A stretch of DNA of 47,836 nucleotides from Bacteroidia bacterium (lineage in GTDB: Bacteria > Bacteroidota > Bacteroidia > B-17B0 > Aurantibacillaceae), in contig JALHPG010000014.1 in the NCBI GenBank assembly GCA_022842625.1, positions 1 to 47,836 of the forward strand, read 5' to 3'. Numbering within the stretch: the stretch's first letter is position 1; the number at the start of each line of letters is the position of its first letter. A program made the position numbers and the translations under genes. The notes under the pieces are model-generated. The model worked only from the letters and a program-made list of their open reading frames with translations. It was not told the DNA's origin and made no database searches. Positions 1 to 6,813 of the stretch are shown piece by piece.

Positions 1-401
1 GGAAAAAATCCAATAAAACCGAAGGCACAATCTATTAACTGATGAAAAAATGGAATCCCACGTATTGGTCCGCAAACAAATGCCAAAATAAAAACGGCAC
101 CACAAGCGACCATGGCAACTATTAAATTAGCCTTATATCGAATTGGATCGATATAAACAGGGATGAAAAATAAGGCTATGATGATGTGTGCAAAAGCCAA
201 CCAATCGGTACCATAAAGCACAACATCGGGTGTTTGTTTGATAGCACTGTAAATTGTTTCTATCCAAATCGCCAAAGTATTTGGAAACATGTTTTTATGC
301 GCCATTAAAAATTCCATTTCTGTTCTTAAAGGAAAAGCGGTGATGCCGCTTAAAATTAAAAGGCTCATAAATACCACGAGTAATGTTCTTATTTTTTTCA
401 T
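1..401 (-). CDS. Uncharacterized integral membrane protein (3' end outside window)
   Basis: The reading frame is open from an ATG at 401 to the window edge, so about 133 N-terminal residues are visible and the C-terminus is missing. Hydrophobic segments at roughly residues 7-23, 68-84 and 92-112 indicate a polytopic inner-membrane protein; the stretch between the first two (about 25-65) is more polar and probably extracytoplasmic. I see no catalytic motif and do not recognise a characterised family. It is the last visible member of a minus-strand cluster with a winged-helix regulator and another membrane protein. A palindrome (425-441) lies 24 bases before its start, which suggests control by the neighbouring regulator. 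The function is unknown. Confidence 0.75.
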   Translation of the reverse strand, partial: MKKIRTLLVVFMSLLILSGITAFPLRTEMEFLMAHKNMFPNTLAIWIETIYSAIKQTPDVVLYGTDWLAFAHIIIALFFIPVYIDPIRYKANLIVAMVACGAVFILAFVCGPIRGIPFFHQLIDCAFGFIGFF

Positions 402-424
402 CTTATTATTTTTTTATATAAAGC

Positions 425-441
425 ACTTTGTGTTTCAAAGT
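425..441. promoter_or_regulatory. Palindromic operator candidate upstream of the 1-401 gene
   Basis: ACTTTG-N5-CAAAGT is a perfect 6-5-6 inverted repeat. It lies between the stop of the winged-helix regulator and the start of the downstream membrane-protein gene. The flanks (AAGC before, AA after) match those of the second copy at 1455-1471. On the minus strand, one half-site gives TTACTTTG, close to the Bacteroidota -7 element TAnnTTTG, so a bound regulator could block initiation. The operator role is inferred; the palindrome is seen. Confidence 0.5.
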
Positions 442-458
442 AATTAAGCAAATTTTTT

Positions 459-761
459 TTAATCTAGTTTCTTTATCAACTTTTCAAGGGCATCTAAATG
501 GTCTTCAAAGGCTTTTACACCAATTTTAGTTGCGCTATAAGTAGTAGACGTTTTCTTCCCTATAAATTCTTTTTTAATATGAATAAAGCCCTCTTTTTCT
601 AAAGCAGCGGCATGACTGGCTAAATTACCATCCGTTACCTGTAAAAGATCTTTGAGTGAATTAAAATCAACTTTATCATTCACCATCAATACACTCATAA
701 TACCAAGTCTAACCCTACTCTCGAAGGCCTTATGTAACTTATGTATGTTTGGATTGATCAT
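459..761 (-). CDS. Winged-helix transcriptional regulator (HTH_34/MarR-like)
   Basis: A 100-residue single-domain protein. Residues about 15-90 follow the winged-helix pattern: an N-terminal helix, a helix-turn-helix whose recognition helix includes TDGNLASHAAALEKEGFI (about 43-60), then a basic beta-wing (KKEFIGKKTSTTYSAT, about 63-78) and a C-terminal helix likely used for dimerisation. This layout is the HTH_34 type common in Bacteroidota, where such genes usually sit beside small membrane-protein genes. It starts with ATG at 761, 49 bases after the stop of the 811-1446 gene, and is probably cotranscribed with it. Palindromes at 425-441 and 1455-1471 are good candidates for its binding sites, implying autoregulation. 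The inducing signal is unknown. Confidence 0.85.
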   Translation of the reverse strand: MINPNIHKLHKAFESRVRLGIMSVLMVNDKVDFNSLKDLLQVTDGNLASHAAALEKEGFIHIKKEFIGKKTSTTYSATKIGVKAFEDHLDALEKLIKKLD

Positions 762-810
762 ATACCGGTCTTTAGAGGTTAGTCATGAGTCTTTAGTCTT
801 GAATCATTTG

Positions 811-1446
811 TCATTTCCTTTCGTATTTAAGCCACATAATTGTACCGTATACAATGTGCAGTACACCAAATCCTATGGCCCAAAATAACAAGCTATAACC
901 TAAATAAAAGCTTGCCAAAATACCCAAAACAATTTGCATAACTCCTAGGTATCTAATTTCATGCAAGGTATACTTACTGCCATTTACTAGGGCTAAACCA
1001 TAAAAAATTAACATGGCCGGTCCTACTAATACTATAAAGCCATCACCGTGATATAACATTGCTAAACACAAAATACCACCTGTAGCTAGGGGTATGAACA
1101 TATTAATTAATAATTGCCAGGCAGTGTGGTCGAATAATTTTTGTCCGTTCTTTTTTGCTTTTCTGTTTGAGAAAATAAATGCAGTTATTAACGATAAACC
1201 TAAAACTGTAGCGCAAATAAAAGCACAGGTTAAAATAAGGTTATTGTATTTTTCTTCCGTGTAGTTATCCAACCGGCAATCTGCAATAAAATTAGTAATT
1301 ACAACATGTCCTGCATAGGCTCCTATTAATGCGTACACTCCAGCAAAAATTCCCGAAAGACCACTTAAGGATAAAAAGCGGTTAGATTGTTTCATTAACT
1401 GCCTAATATCTTTTAGGGCCTCTAAATGTTGTTCTTGATTTTCCAT
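811..1446 (-). CDS. Uncharacterized membrane protein, about six transmembrane segments
   Basis: A 211-residue protein starting with ATG at 1446. After a polar N-terminal helix (about 1-25) there are hydrophobic stretches at about 26-55, 69-91, 111-130, 134-155 and 166-205, giving roughly six membrane passes. A basic cytoplasmic loop (RKAKKNGQK, about 94-102) separates the halves. I see no enzymatic motif. It is the first gene of a minus-strand operon followed by the winged-helix regulator, and its promoter overlaps a palindrome matching the one before the 1-401 gene. Membrane-protein/HTH_34 pairs are frequent in Bacteroidota, but their physiological role is not established, so I assign none. 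Confidence 0.8.
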   Translation of the reverse strand: MENQEQHLEALKDIRQLMKQSNRFLSLSGLSGIFAGVYALIGAYAGHVVITNFIADCRLDNYTEEKYNNLILTCAFICATVLGLSLITAFIFSNRKAKKNGQKLFDHTAWQLLINMFIPLATGGILCLAMLYHGDGFIVLVGPAMLIFYGLALVNGSKYTLHEIRYLGVMQIVLGILASFYLGYSLLFWAIGFGVLHIVYGTIMWLKYERK

Positions 1447-1454
1447 ACTAAAGC

Positions 1455-1496
1455 ACTTTGAGATACAAAGTTAAACGTAAAATTTTAACCTGCAAG
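1455..1496 (-). promoter_or_regulatory. Promoter with overlapping palindromic operator for the 1446-459 operon
   Basis: On the minus strand CTTG (1493-1496) is followed after exactly 19 bases by TAACTTTG (1466-1473). This fits the Bacteroidota consensus TTTG-N19-TAnnTTTG with one mismatch. The -7 element overlaps a 17-base palindrome, ACTTTG-N5-CAAAGT (1455-1471), the second copy of the 425-441 element. A regulator bound there would mask the -7 element, which is a repressor-type arrangement. Confidence 0.65.
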
Positions 1497-1522
1497 TATT
1501 TTTTGAGTTTTTTAACATTGCG

Positions 1523-1620
1523 GGATAGAACACTGATTTTACTGATGAAACAGATCGAACACGGATAAAATAAAAGATCTGTGTTAATCAACTAAATCAG
1601 TGTCATCTGTGTTCCATCGC
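1523..1620. repeat. Palindromic dispersed repeat, left copy
   Basis: The element begins GGATAGAACAC and ends GTGTTCCATC, so its ends are imperfect inverted repeats. Between them are short motifs such as ACTGAT, ACGGAT and AGATCTGTG that also pair across the element. A diverged copy lies at 2907-3038, on the other side of the arginase-like gene. Nothing in it encodes protein. The remainder of 1447-1721 holds only the operon promoter and no gene that I can support. Confidence 0.6.
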
Positions 1621-1721
1621 CTAAGCTGCAAGTTCCTAATACCCTTGTGTTAATATAAAACGGTCTCTCCTATTCGTTCACTCCTAAATGAACCCTATTT
1701 TTAAATAAAATTCATTCACCC

Positions 1722-2900
1722 ATGAGCGACATTGCGCATTTTTTTAGTCCGGTTAATATTGAGGACATTAATAATTACCAAAATTTAAAAGAAACCCAAT
1801 TGGGTAATTTATTCTCTATTCACAAAGAAGCAGATGATTTTCCTGATCTTGATGGGATAGATATGGCCATTATTGGTGTTTGCGAAGAGCGTAATGCTGA
1901 AAACAATGAAGGTTGCAGTCTTGCTCCAGATGCGGTTAGACAGTTCTTATATAAATTATACGATACAGGTTTTAGAGTAAAAGTGGCTGATCTTGGTAAT
2001 ATTAACCCGGGGCATTCTACCGAAGATACTTTTTTTGCCTTAAGAAGTACGGTTGATAATTTAATCCGCAAAAATATTATTCCAATAATTATTGGTGGCT
2101 CACAAGATCTAACCTACGCTCAGTTTCTGGGTTATAAGGATCTTGAGCAAACCATTAATATTTCGGCAATAGACAGCGTATTCGATCTTGGTAATCCTGA
2201 TGAAGATATTACCAATACCTCTTACTTAGGAAAAATAATTTTACATCAACCTAACTATCTATTTAATTATAGCAACATTGGCTATCAAACTTATTTGGTA
2301 GATCAAAACAGTTTACAAATGATGAACCGTTTATATTTTGATGTTTATCGTTTAGGACAAATACGCGATAAGATAGAAGACGCAGAGCCGATCATTCGTC
2401 AATCAGACATGATCACTTTTGATATTAGCGCCATTAAACATTCTGATGCGCCTGCAAATCCTAATGCCTCACCAAACGGTTTTTATGCAGAAGAAGCTTG
2501 TCAGATAATGCGCTATGCCGGGATGAATGATAAACTTTCGTCAATCGGTCTTTACGAAATAAATCCAAAATTTGATCAGAATGGTAAAACCGCGCACTTA
2601 GCTGCGCAAATGATCTGGTGCTTTTTTGATGGTTTTTATAATCGCAAAAATGATTTTCCAAGTCGTACCAATCCAGACTATATTCGTTTTCATGTTGTAT
2701 TGCAAGACGATAAATATGAAATTAATTTTTACAAGAGTAAAAAAAGCGATCGTTGGTGGATGGAAATTCCCTACCCTCCGCATAAAGACCTTAAATTTGA
2801 ACGTCACACCTTAATACCTTGCAGTTATAAAGACTACGAATTAGCCATCAATAATGAGATACCCGACAGGTGGTGGCAAACGTATCAGAAGTTGAGTTAA
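1722..2900 (+). CDS. Arginase/formimidoylglutamase-fold protein with degenerate metal site
   Basis: A 392-residue protein with ureohydrolase (arginase/agmatinase/HutG) architecture. The three signature loops are recognisable but altered. GGDHS is GGSQD (125-129), DAHxD is DSVFD (151-155) and the DxD loop is FDIS (233-236). Thus two metal-ligand histidines (now Q128 and V153) and one aspartate (now S236) are absent, although D151, D155 and D234 remain. It also carries about 65 extra C-terminal residues rich in aromatic and basic residues (about 325-392), not found in the roughly 300-residue canonical enzymes. Bacteroidota relatives are usually labelled formimidoylglutamase, but there is no hut gene nearby. 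Hydrolase activity is doubtful; a non-catalytic or retasked role is an inference. The ATG at 1722 is the natural start. Confidence 0.8.
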   Translation: MSDIAHFFSPVNIEDINNYQNLKETQLGNLFSIHKEADDFPDLDGIDMAIIGVCEERNAENNEGCSLAPDAVRQFLYKLYDTGFRVKVADLGNINPGHSTEDTFFALRSTVDNLIRKNIIPIIIGGSQDLTYAQFLGYKDLEQTINISAIDSVFDLGNPDEDITNTSYLGKIILHQPNYLFNYSNIGYQTYLVDQNSLQMMNRLYFDVYRLGQIRDKIEDAEPIIRQSDMITFDISAIKHSDAPANPNASPNGFYAEEACQIMRYAGMNDKLSSIGLYEINPKFDQNGKTAHLAAQMIWCFFDGFYNRKNDFPSRTNPDYIRFHVVLQDDKYEINFYKSKKSDRWWMEIPYPPHKDLKFERHTLIPCSYKDYELAINNEIPDRWWQTYQKLS

Positions 2901-2906
2901 TTACCA

Positions 2907-3038
2907 GGATAGAACACAGATAAAACGGATTTTACGGGTTTGTACAGATCTTTTTATTTTACACATCTCATTTATAACTTAATTACTAATTATATCCGTG
3001 CCGATCAGTTTGATCAGTAAAATCCGCGTTCCATCACG
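2907..3038. repeat. Palindromic dispersed repeat, right copy
   Basis: It starts GGATAGAACAC seven bases after the arginase-like stop codon and ends GCGTTCCATC. The two halves are imperfect inverted repeats (for example CGGATTTTAC near the left and GTAAAATCCG near the right). The end sequences and short internal motifs match the copy at 1523-1620, while the centre differs. It may fold as a long stem in RNA and end the upstream transcript, but no T-run follows, so termination is uncertain. Confidence 0.6.
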
Positions 3039-3058
3039 TGCATTTATTGTTAAATTGA

Positions 3059-3089
3059 TTTGTTTCCAAAGGATATTCTTCTATCTTTA
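3059..3089 (+). promoter_or_regulatory. Promoter for the histidine kinase gene
   Basis: TTTG (3059-3062), exactly 19 bases, then TATCTTTA (3082-3089). This matches TTTG-N19-TAnnTTTG except for the final base. The ATG at 3107 lies 17 bases after the -7 element, giving a very short leader. It also supports independent transcription of the kinase from the arginase-like gene. Confidence 0.6.
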
Positions 3090-3106
3090 ATATAAATTAA
3101 ATATTC

Positions 3107-4261
3107 ATGATAGAAGAGCAAGAGGTAAATCTATTAGAAGAATTAAATAGCATATCAAAAATTCATTTCCTTCAAAGAGAGGATATTGATGCTATAATGA
3201 CCGACTTTGCCAAACATATTTTACAGTGTTTGAAAATGGAGCGTATGAATGTTTGGTTGTTTAATCCTGATCATTCCGCATTAATTTCTATTGGAGAATA
3301 TGACACTCGAAATAAACAATTTTCAAAAAACAGTACTTTATTAGAAAAAGATTATCCTGTTTATTTTAAAGCTCTTAGTGCAAACGAAATAATTATTGCT
3401 GAAGATATCTATAACCACCCTTTCACCAAAGAGTTTAACGAAAACTATTCAAAACAAAACAGCATTTATACTTTACTGGATATTCCTTTAAGGATCTCCG
3501 GAGAATTAGTTGGCGTAATGTGTTATGAAAAGACAGATTGCCAAAAAGAATTCTCAAAAGATGAAATAAACTTTTGCTTAAGCGTGTCGTTTGTAATGGC
3601 GTCTAATTTAGAAAGCCGAAAAAGACGAGCGGCACAATCAAAACTTGAAAAAGCATTAGAAGAAAAAGAACTTCTTTTAAAAGAAATTAACCATCGGGTA
3701 AAAAACAATTTATCTATTTTAATTAGTTTGTTACGATTAAGTAAAACGAGGGTTAAAACGGATGAATCAAAAGTATTATTAGATGAGTACGAACAGCGTA
3801 TATTTTCGATGCTTAAGATCCATGATATGTTGGATAAGAACAACCAGTATTCAAAGATCAACCTATCAGATTATATTAAAGAATTAGTTATCGAATTTAG
3901 GGTCACCTATCCCCAAATAAATCATAATTGTATAGTTGATATTAATTATTTTGATTTTTTAATTTCCACCAAAAAAGCCATTCATTTAGGCTTAATTGTT
4001 TCTGAGATACTTTTAAATTCAATTAAACACGCTTCCGAAAAAGAAACGAATTATGAAGTATTTATAAGCCTGAAAAAAATAACCGAAACCGCACTGGAGT
4101 TAAAGATCGGTGATAACGGTAGCGGCTTTGACTTTAGCGAATTAGTTGATAAAAACACTTTGGGTTTAGATCTAATAAAAGGGCTGGCAGATTCTTTGAA
4201 TTTAAAAACCATTTATCCCACAAAGAATAATGCCTATTACCTGTTTGATTTTAAAGCGTAA
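3107..4261 (+). CDS. Soluble GAF-domain sensor histidine kinase (HisKA_2 type)
   Basis: A 384-residue protein with no signal peptide or membrane segment, so it is cytosolic. Residues about 20-170 form a GAF sensor domain. A short coiled coil (about 172-192) leads to a HisKA_2 dimerisation/phosphoacceptor helix with H196 in EINHRVKNN. The ATP-binding module follows: N box SEILLNSIKHA (299-309), G box DNGSGFD (336-342) and a second glycine motif TLGLDLIKGL (351-360). HisKA_2 kinases commonly sense small molecules or redox state through GAF or PAS domains. No response regulator is encoded within the window nearby, so it is an orphan kinase with a partner elsewhere. It is monocistronic, with its own promoter and a strong terminator at 4273-4311. 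Confidence 0.9.
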   Translation: MIEEQEVNLLEELNSISKIHFLQREDIDAIMTDFAKHILQCLKMERMNVWLFNPDHSALISIGEYDTRNKQFSKNSTLLEKDYPVYFKALSANEIIIAEDIYNHPFTKEFNENYSKQNSIYTLLDIPLRISGELVGVMCYEKTDCQKEFSKDEINFCLSVSFVMASNLESRKRRAAQSKLEKALEEKELLLKEINHRVKNNLSILISLLRLSKTRVKTDESKVLLDEYEQRIFSMLKIHDMLDKNNQYSKINLSDYIKELVIEFRVTYPQINHNCIVDINYFDFLISTKKAIHLGLIVSEILLNSIKHASEKETNYEVFISLKKITETALELKIGDNGSGFDFSELVDKNTLGLDLIKGLADSLNLKTIYPTKNNAYYLFDFKA

Positions 4262-4272
4262 AAAAATAAATC

Positions 4273-4311
4273 AAAAAAAAGGCGGTGTTAAAATTAACAC
4301 CGCCTTTTTTT
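4273..4311. terminator. Bidirectional intrinsic terminator
   Basis: A perfect 11-bp stem (GGCGGTGTTAA, 4281-4291, pairing with 4294-4304) is flanked by eight A on the left and seven T on the right. It works in both directions and lies between the convergent kinase and permease genes, 11 bases after one stop codon and directly at the other. Confidence 0.9.
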
Positions 4312-4312
4312 A

Positions 4313-5809
4313 TTACATAAAATCCACTTCGTGGTCCTTATCTTTTTCAAGATTACTGTTTCGTTTACTATAAAGGAAATAAACAATTATACCTAAAGTA
4401 CCCCAGATCAAAAATGCTACCCATGTTTCAGGTCTAACAAAACACATTAAAAATATATTAAAACTTACTCCCAATGTTCCAACCAAATAAAGAGCAGGTG
4501 TTTTATAAGGACGATCTAATTCCGGTTTTTTGTAACGTAACATCATTACAGCAACACAAACCATGGCAAAGGCCAATAATGTTCCCATGCTGCACATTTC
4601 AGAGATCTTACCAATAGGAGTTACAGCGGCAATGATCGAAACAATTGCTCCAACTAAAATTGTGCTTTTATAAGGTGTTTTAAATTTTGGATGTAAAGCA
4701 CCAAACATTCCTTTTGGTAATAAACCATCCTTAGCCATACCTAAAAATATACGTGTTTGACCTAACATCATTACTAACATCACAGAGGTTAAACCTGCAG
4801 TAGCGGCGATGGTAATAAAGAATACAGCCCAATTTAAACCAATACCCGAAAATGCAGAGGCAACAGGAGCTGCTTTATCTAACTGATCGTATTTTACCAT
4901 ACCGGTTAACACTAACGATACTAGAATATATAAAACTGTACAAATAACTAAGGAAGCAACAATAGCGAAGGGCACGTCTTTTTTAGGATTAATAGCCTCT
5001 CCGGCTTGTGTTGATACAGCGTCAAATCCTATATAAGCAAAGAAAACGATTGTAGCCGCAGTTAACACACCTCCAAAACCAAAATTCATTTTACCGGTTG
5101 CATTTCCTAGATCATCTAAAGCAGGTATTTCTGCAGGAATAAATGGTGTCCAGTTTTCTGTTTTAATATAGAATGCACCAACAATTATTACAAAAAGCAC
5201 AACAGCAATTTTAATGATTACAATAATGTTGTTTGTACTTGCTGCCTCTTTAATACCTTTTATTAAAACTCCGGTTACAACCCAGGTAATTAAAAATGCA
5301 GGTAAGTTAAAAGCAAAACCGGGCGCTGCCATTCCTAATTCAGCGCACTTTTCGGCAGCTGTGGTCATGTCGTTACATAACCAAATAGGAAAATCAATTC
5401 CAAATAAATGCAATAGTTTTACAAAATAACCACTCCATGCTACCGCAACGGTCGTTGCTCCCATCATGTATTCTAAGATCAAATTCCAACCAATAAACCA
5501 TGCAAATAATTCACCCACTGTTCCGTATGCATAAGAATAAGCAGAACCCTCAACCGGTAAAACTGAGGCAAACTCAGCATAACATAACGAAGCAAATAAA
5601 CAGCCAATACCCGCAATTACAAAAGATAAGGCCAAAGCAGGTCCTGCAAAATCATGAGCAGCTATCCCAGTAAGGGTAAAAATACCTCCTCCAATAATAG
5701 CACCAATTCCTAAAGATGTTAAACCCCATCTGGTTAACACACGCTTTAAATCACTTTTTTTCATCTCAGCCTCAAATGCTGAAATAGGTTTTACTCTCCA
5801 AACTGACAT
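4313..5809 (-). CDS. APC-superfamily amino acid permease (cationic amino acid transporter-like)
   Basis: A 498-residue inner-membrane transporter with about 12 hydrophobic segments. After a short cytoplasmic tail, the first membrane helix has the APC hallmark GIGAIIGGGIF (about 36-46), where the unwound GxG region binds the substrate amino group. A later segment (about 251-275, FFAYIGFDAVSTQAGEAINP) is the characteristic TM6 region of the CAT/YfnA subfamily. The length is normal for the family. The substrate cannot be read from the sequence; amino acid/proton symport is the usual mode. It is monocistronic, ending at the shared bidirectional terminator, with an ATG at 5809 and a plausible minus-strand promoter at 5837-5868. 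Confidence 0.92.
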   Translation of the reverse strand: MSVWRVKPISAFEAEMKKSDLKRVLTRWGLTSLGIGAIIGGGIFTLTGIAAHDFAGPALALSFVIAGIGCLFASLCYAEFASVLPVEGSAYSYAYGTVGELFAWFIGWNLILEYMMGATTVAVAWSGYFVKLLHLFGIDFPIWLCNDMTTAAEKCAELGMAAPGFAFNLPAFLITWVVTGVLIKGIKEAASTNNIIVIIKIAVVLFVIIVGAFYIKTENWTPFIPAEIPALDDLGNATGKMNFGFGGVLTAATIVFFAYIGFDAVSTQAGEAINPKKDVPFAIVASLVICTVLYILVSLVLTGMVKYDQLDKAAPVASAFSGIGLNWAVFFITIAATAGLTSVMLVMMLGQTRIFLGMAKDGLLPKGMFGALHPKFKTPYKSTILVGAIVSIIAAVTPIGKISEMCSMGTLLAFAMVCVAVMMLRYKKPELDRPYKTPALYLVGTLGVSFNIFLMCFVRPETWVAFLIWGTLGIIVYFLYSKRNSNLEKDKDHEVDFM

Positions 5810-5836
5810 ATATCTTGTTTAAATGTTACAATTAAT

Positions 5837-5868
5837 CAAATTAACTAATTTTGGCTTAAATATACAAA
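5837..5868 (-). promoter_or_regulatory. Probable promoter of the amino acid permease
   Basis: On the minus strand TTTG (5865-5868) is followed after 20 bases by TTAATTTG (5837-5844), one mismatch from TAnnTTTG. The permease ATG is 28 bases beyond. It is a weaker match than the promoters at 3059 and 36263. Confidence 0.4.
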
Positions 5869-5977
5869 ACATATATTGCCCTGCAATTTTATATCATTTA
5901 ACAAAAAACCCACTCCCTATCGGGATTTTCTAATTATTTCTCATTAACTTTAAATTATCAATTCAATAAAAAAATAT

Positions 5978-6364
5978 TTGTTTGGTCTGGTTGTAACAGC
6001 TTATGTTGTTTCTGTAATCGGCATACCTGTTTTTTTACATTATTGTGGTGGCGAGATAGAAAATGTAAACTTTGTGGTTAAAGGTTCAACCGCTTGTTGT
6101 GGTGAAGAGGAAGATGCTGAACCAATGGACGATGGCTGCTGTAAAGATGAAAATCTTGTGGTAAAGAATAACACTATTTTTACCTTCCAAAAAAACACCA
6201 ATAATGATCTTGTAAAAAGCTTTTGTCAACTTTTTTTTATTTCGTTACCATTAAAGAATGAAACTTTTACACCTGCTTTAAACCTTGAATACCTCTCTAT
6301 TGAGGCTCCTCCAACAAAACTACAAGCTAGTTTAATAATTTCTACTTCTGTTTTAAGAATTTAA
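5978..6364 (+). CDS. HYC_CC_PP-type small cysteine-rich protein
   Basis: About 128 residues from a TTG at 5978. An N-terminal hydrophobic helix is followed by HYCGGE (about 21-26), paired cysteines (ACCGEE about 39-44, GCCKDE about 53-58) and IEAPP near residue 110. This is the motif order of the Bacteroidota HYC_CC_PP family, which is often found beside metal-related genes. The cysteines suggest soft-metal binding on the outer face of the inner membrane, which is an inference. The start is odd: no ATG or GTG exists in frame between the upstream stop at 5951 and residue 1. The usual family beginning (basic Lys-Lys before the helix) is instead preceded by ATA at 5966, so either TTG 5978 or a non-canonical ATA/ATT is used. 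It lies upstream of an HMA protein and a TonB receptor. Confidence 0.75.
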   Translation: MFGLVVTAYVVSVIGIPVFLHYCGGEIENVNFVVKGSTACCGEEEDAEPMDDGCCKDENLVVKNNTIFTFQKNTNNDLVKSFCQLFFISLPLKNETFTPALNLEYLSIEAPPTKLQASLIISTSVLRI

Positions 6365-6460
6365 TGGTATTTCGGATTTAATAATTCGAAAACATTTTAA
6401 TTGATAATTGGCTAAACAAATAATTGCCTTTTAATTACTAACCATTAAATTATTTTAAAA

Positions 6461-6811
6461 ATGAAAACTATATTAATTTTTCTTTCACTATTTATTTCAA
6501 CTACTTATAACGCACAAACTAAAGGTGTAATTACAAATACCATATCTGTAAATGGCAATTGCGAAGAATGCAAAGCTCGTATTGAAAATGCTGCAGATAT
6601 TAAAGGTGTAAAATTGGCTACCTGGAGTGAAAAAACAAAGGTATTAACGGTAACCTACAATTCAGATAAAGTTACTTTGGCGCAAATTGAAAACGCAATA
6701 GCGGCTGCAGGACATGATGCAGGAGAAGTAAAAGGTGCTGAAGCGAGTTATAAAAAACTCCCATCTTGCTGCAAATACCGTACAAGTAAGTGTGACGCTC
6801 CTAAAAAGTAA
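6461..6811 (+). CDS. Secreted heavy-metal-associated (HMA) domain protein
   Basis: A 116-residue protein with a signal peptide (about 1-18, ending NAQ). The HMA ferredoxin-like fold spans about 23-92, with the metal-binding CxxC as C34-E-E-C37 in NGNCEECK. A tail after the domain adds a C-C pair (103-104) and C111, so there are extra thiols beyond a plain CopZ-like domain. HMA domains bind Cu(I) or other soft metals and hand them to partners; here it would act in the periplasm. The stop codon is two bases before the ATG of the TonB-dependent receptor, so the two are cotranscribed and probably translationally coupled. The HYC/CC/PP gene lies 96 bases upstream. A role as periplasmic metal acceptor for the receptor is inferred. 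Confidence 0.88.
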   Translation: MKTILIFLSLFISTTYNAQTKGVITNTISVNGNCEECKARIENAADIKGVKLATWSEKTKVLTVTYNSDKVTLAQIENAIAAAGHDAGEVKGAEASYKKLPSCCKYRTSKCDAPKK

Positions 6812-6813
6812 AC

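Noticed and set aside
1722..2900. Functional HutG of a histidine-degradation operon
   Set aside because: No other hut genes are nearby and metal-ligand residues are missing; I kept only the fold-level call.
1523..3038. Composite transposon carrying the arginase-like gene
   Set aside because: There is no transposase, the two flanking copies diverge in their centres, and no target duplication was visible.
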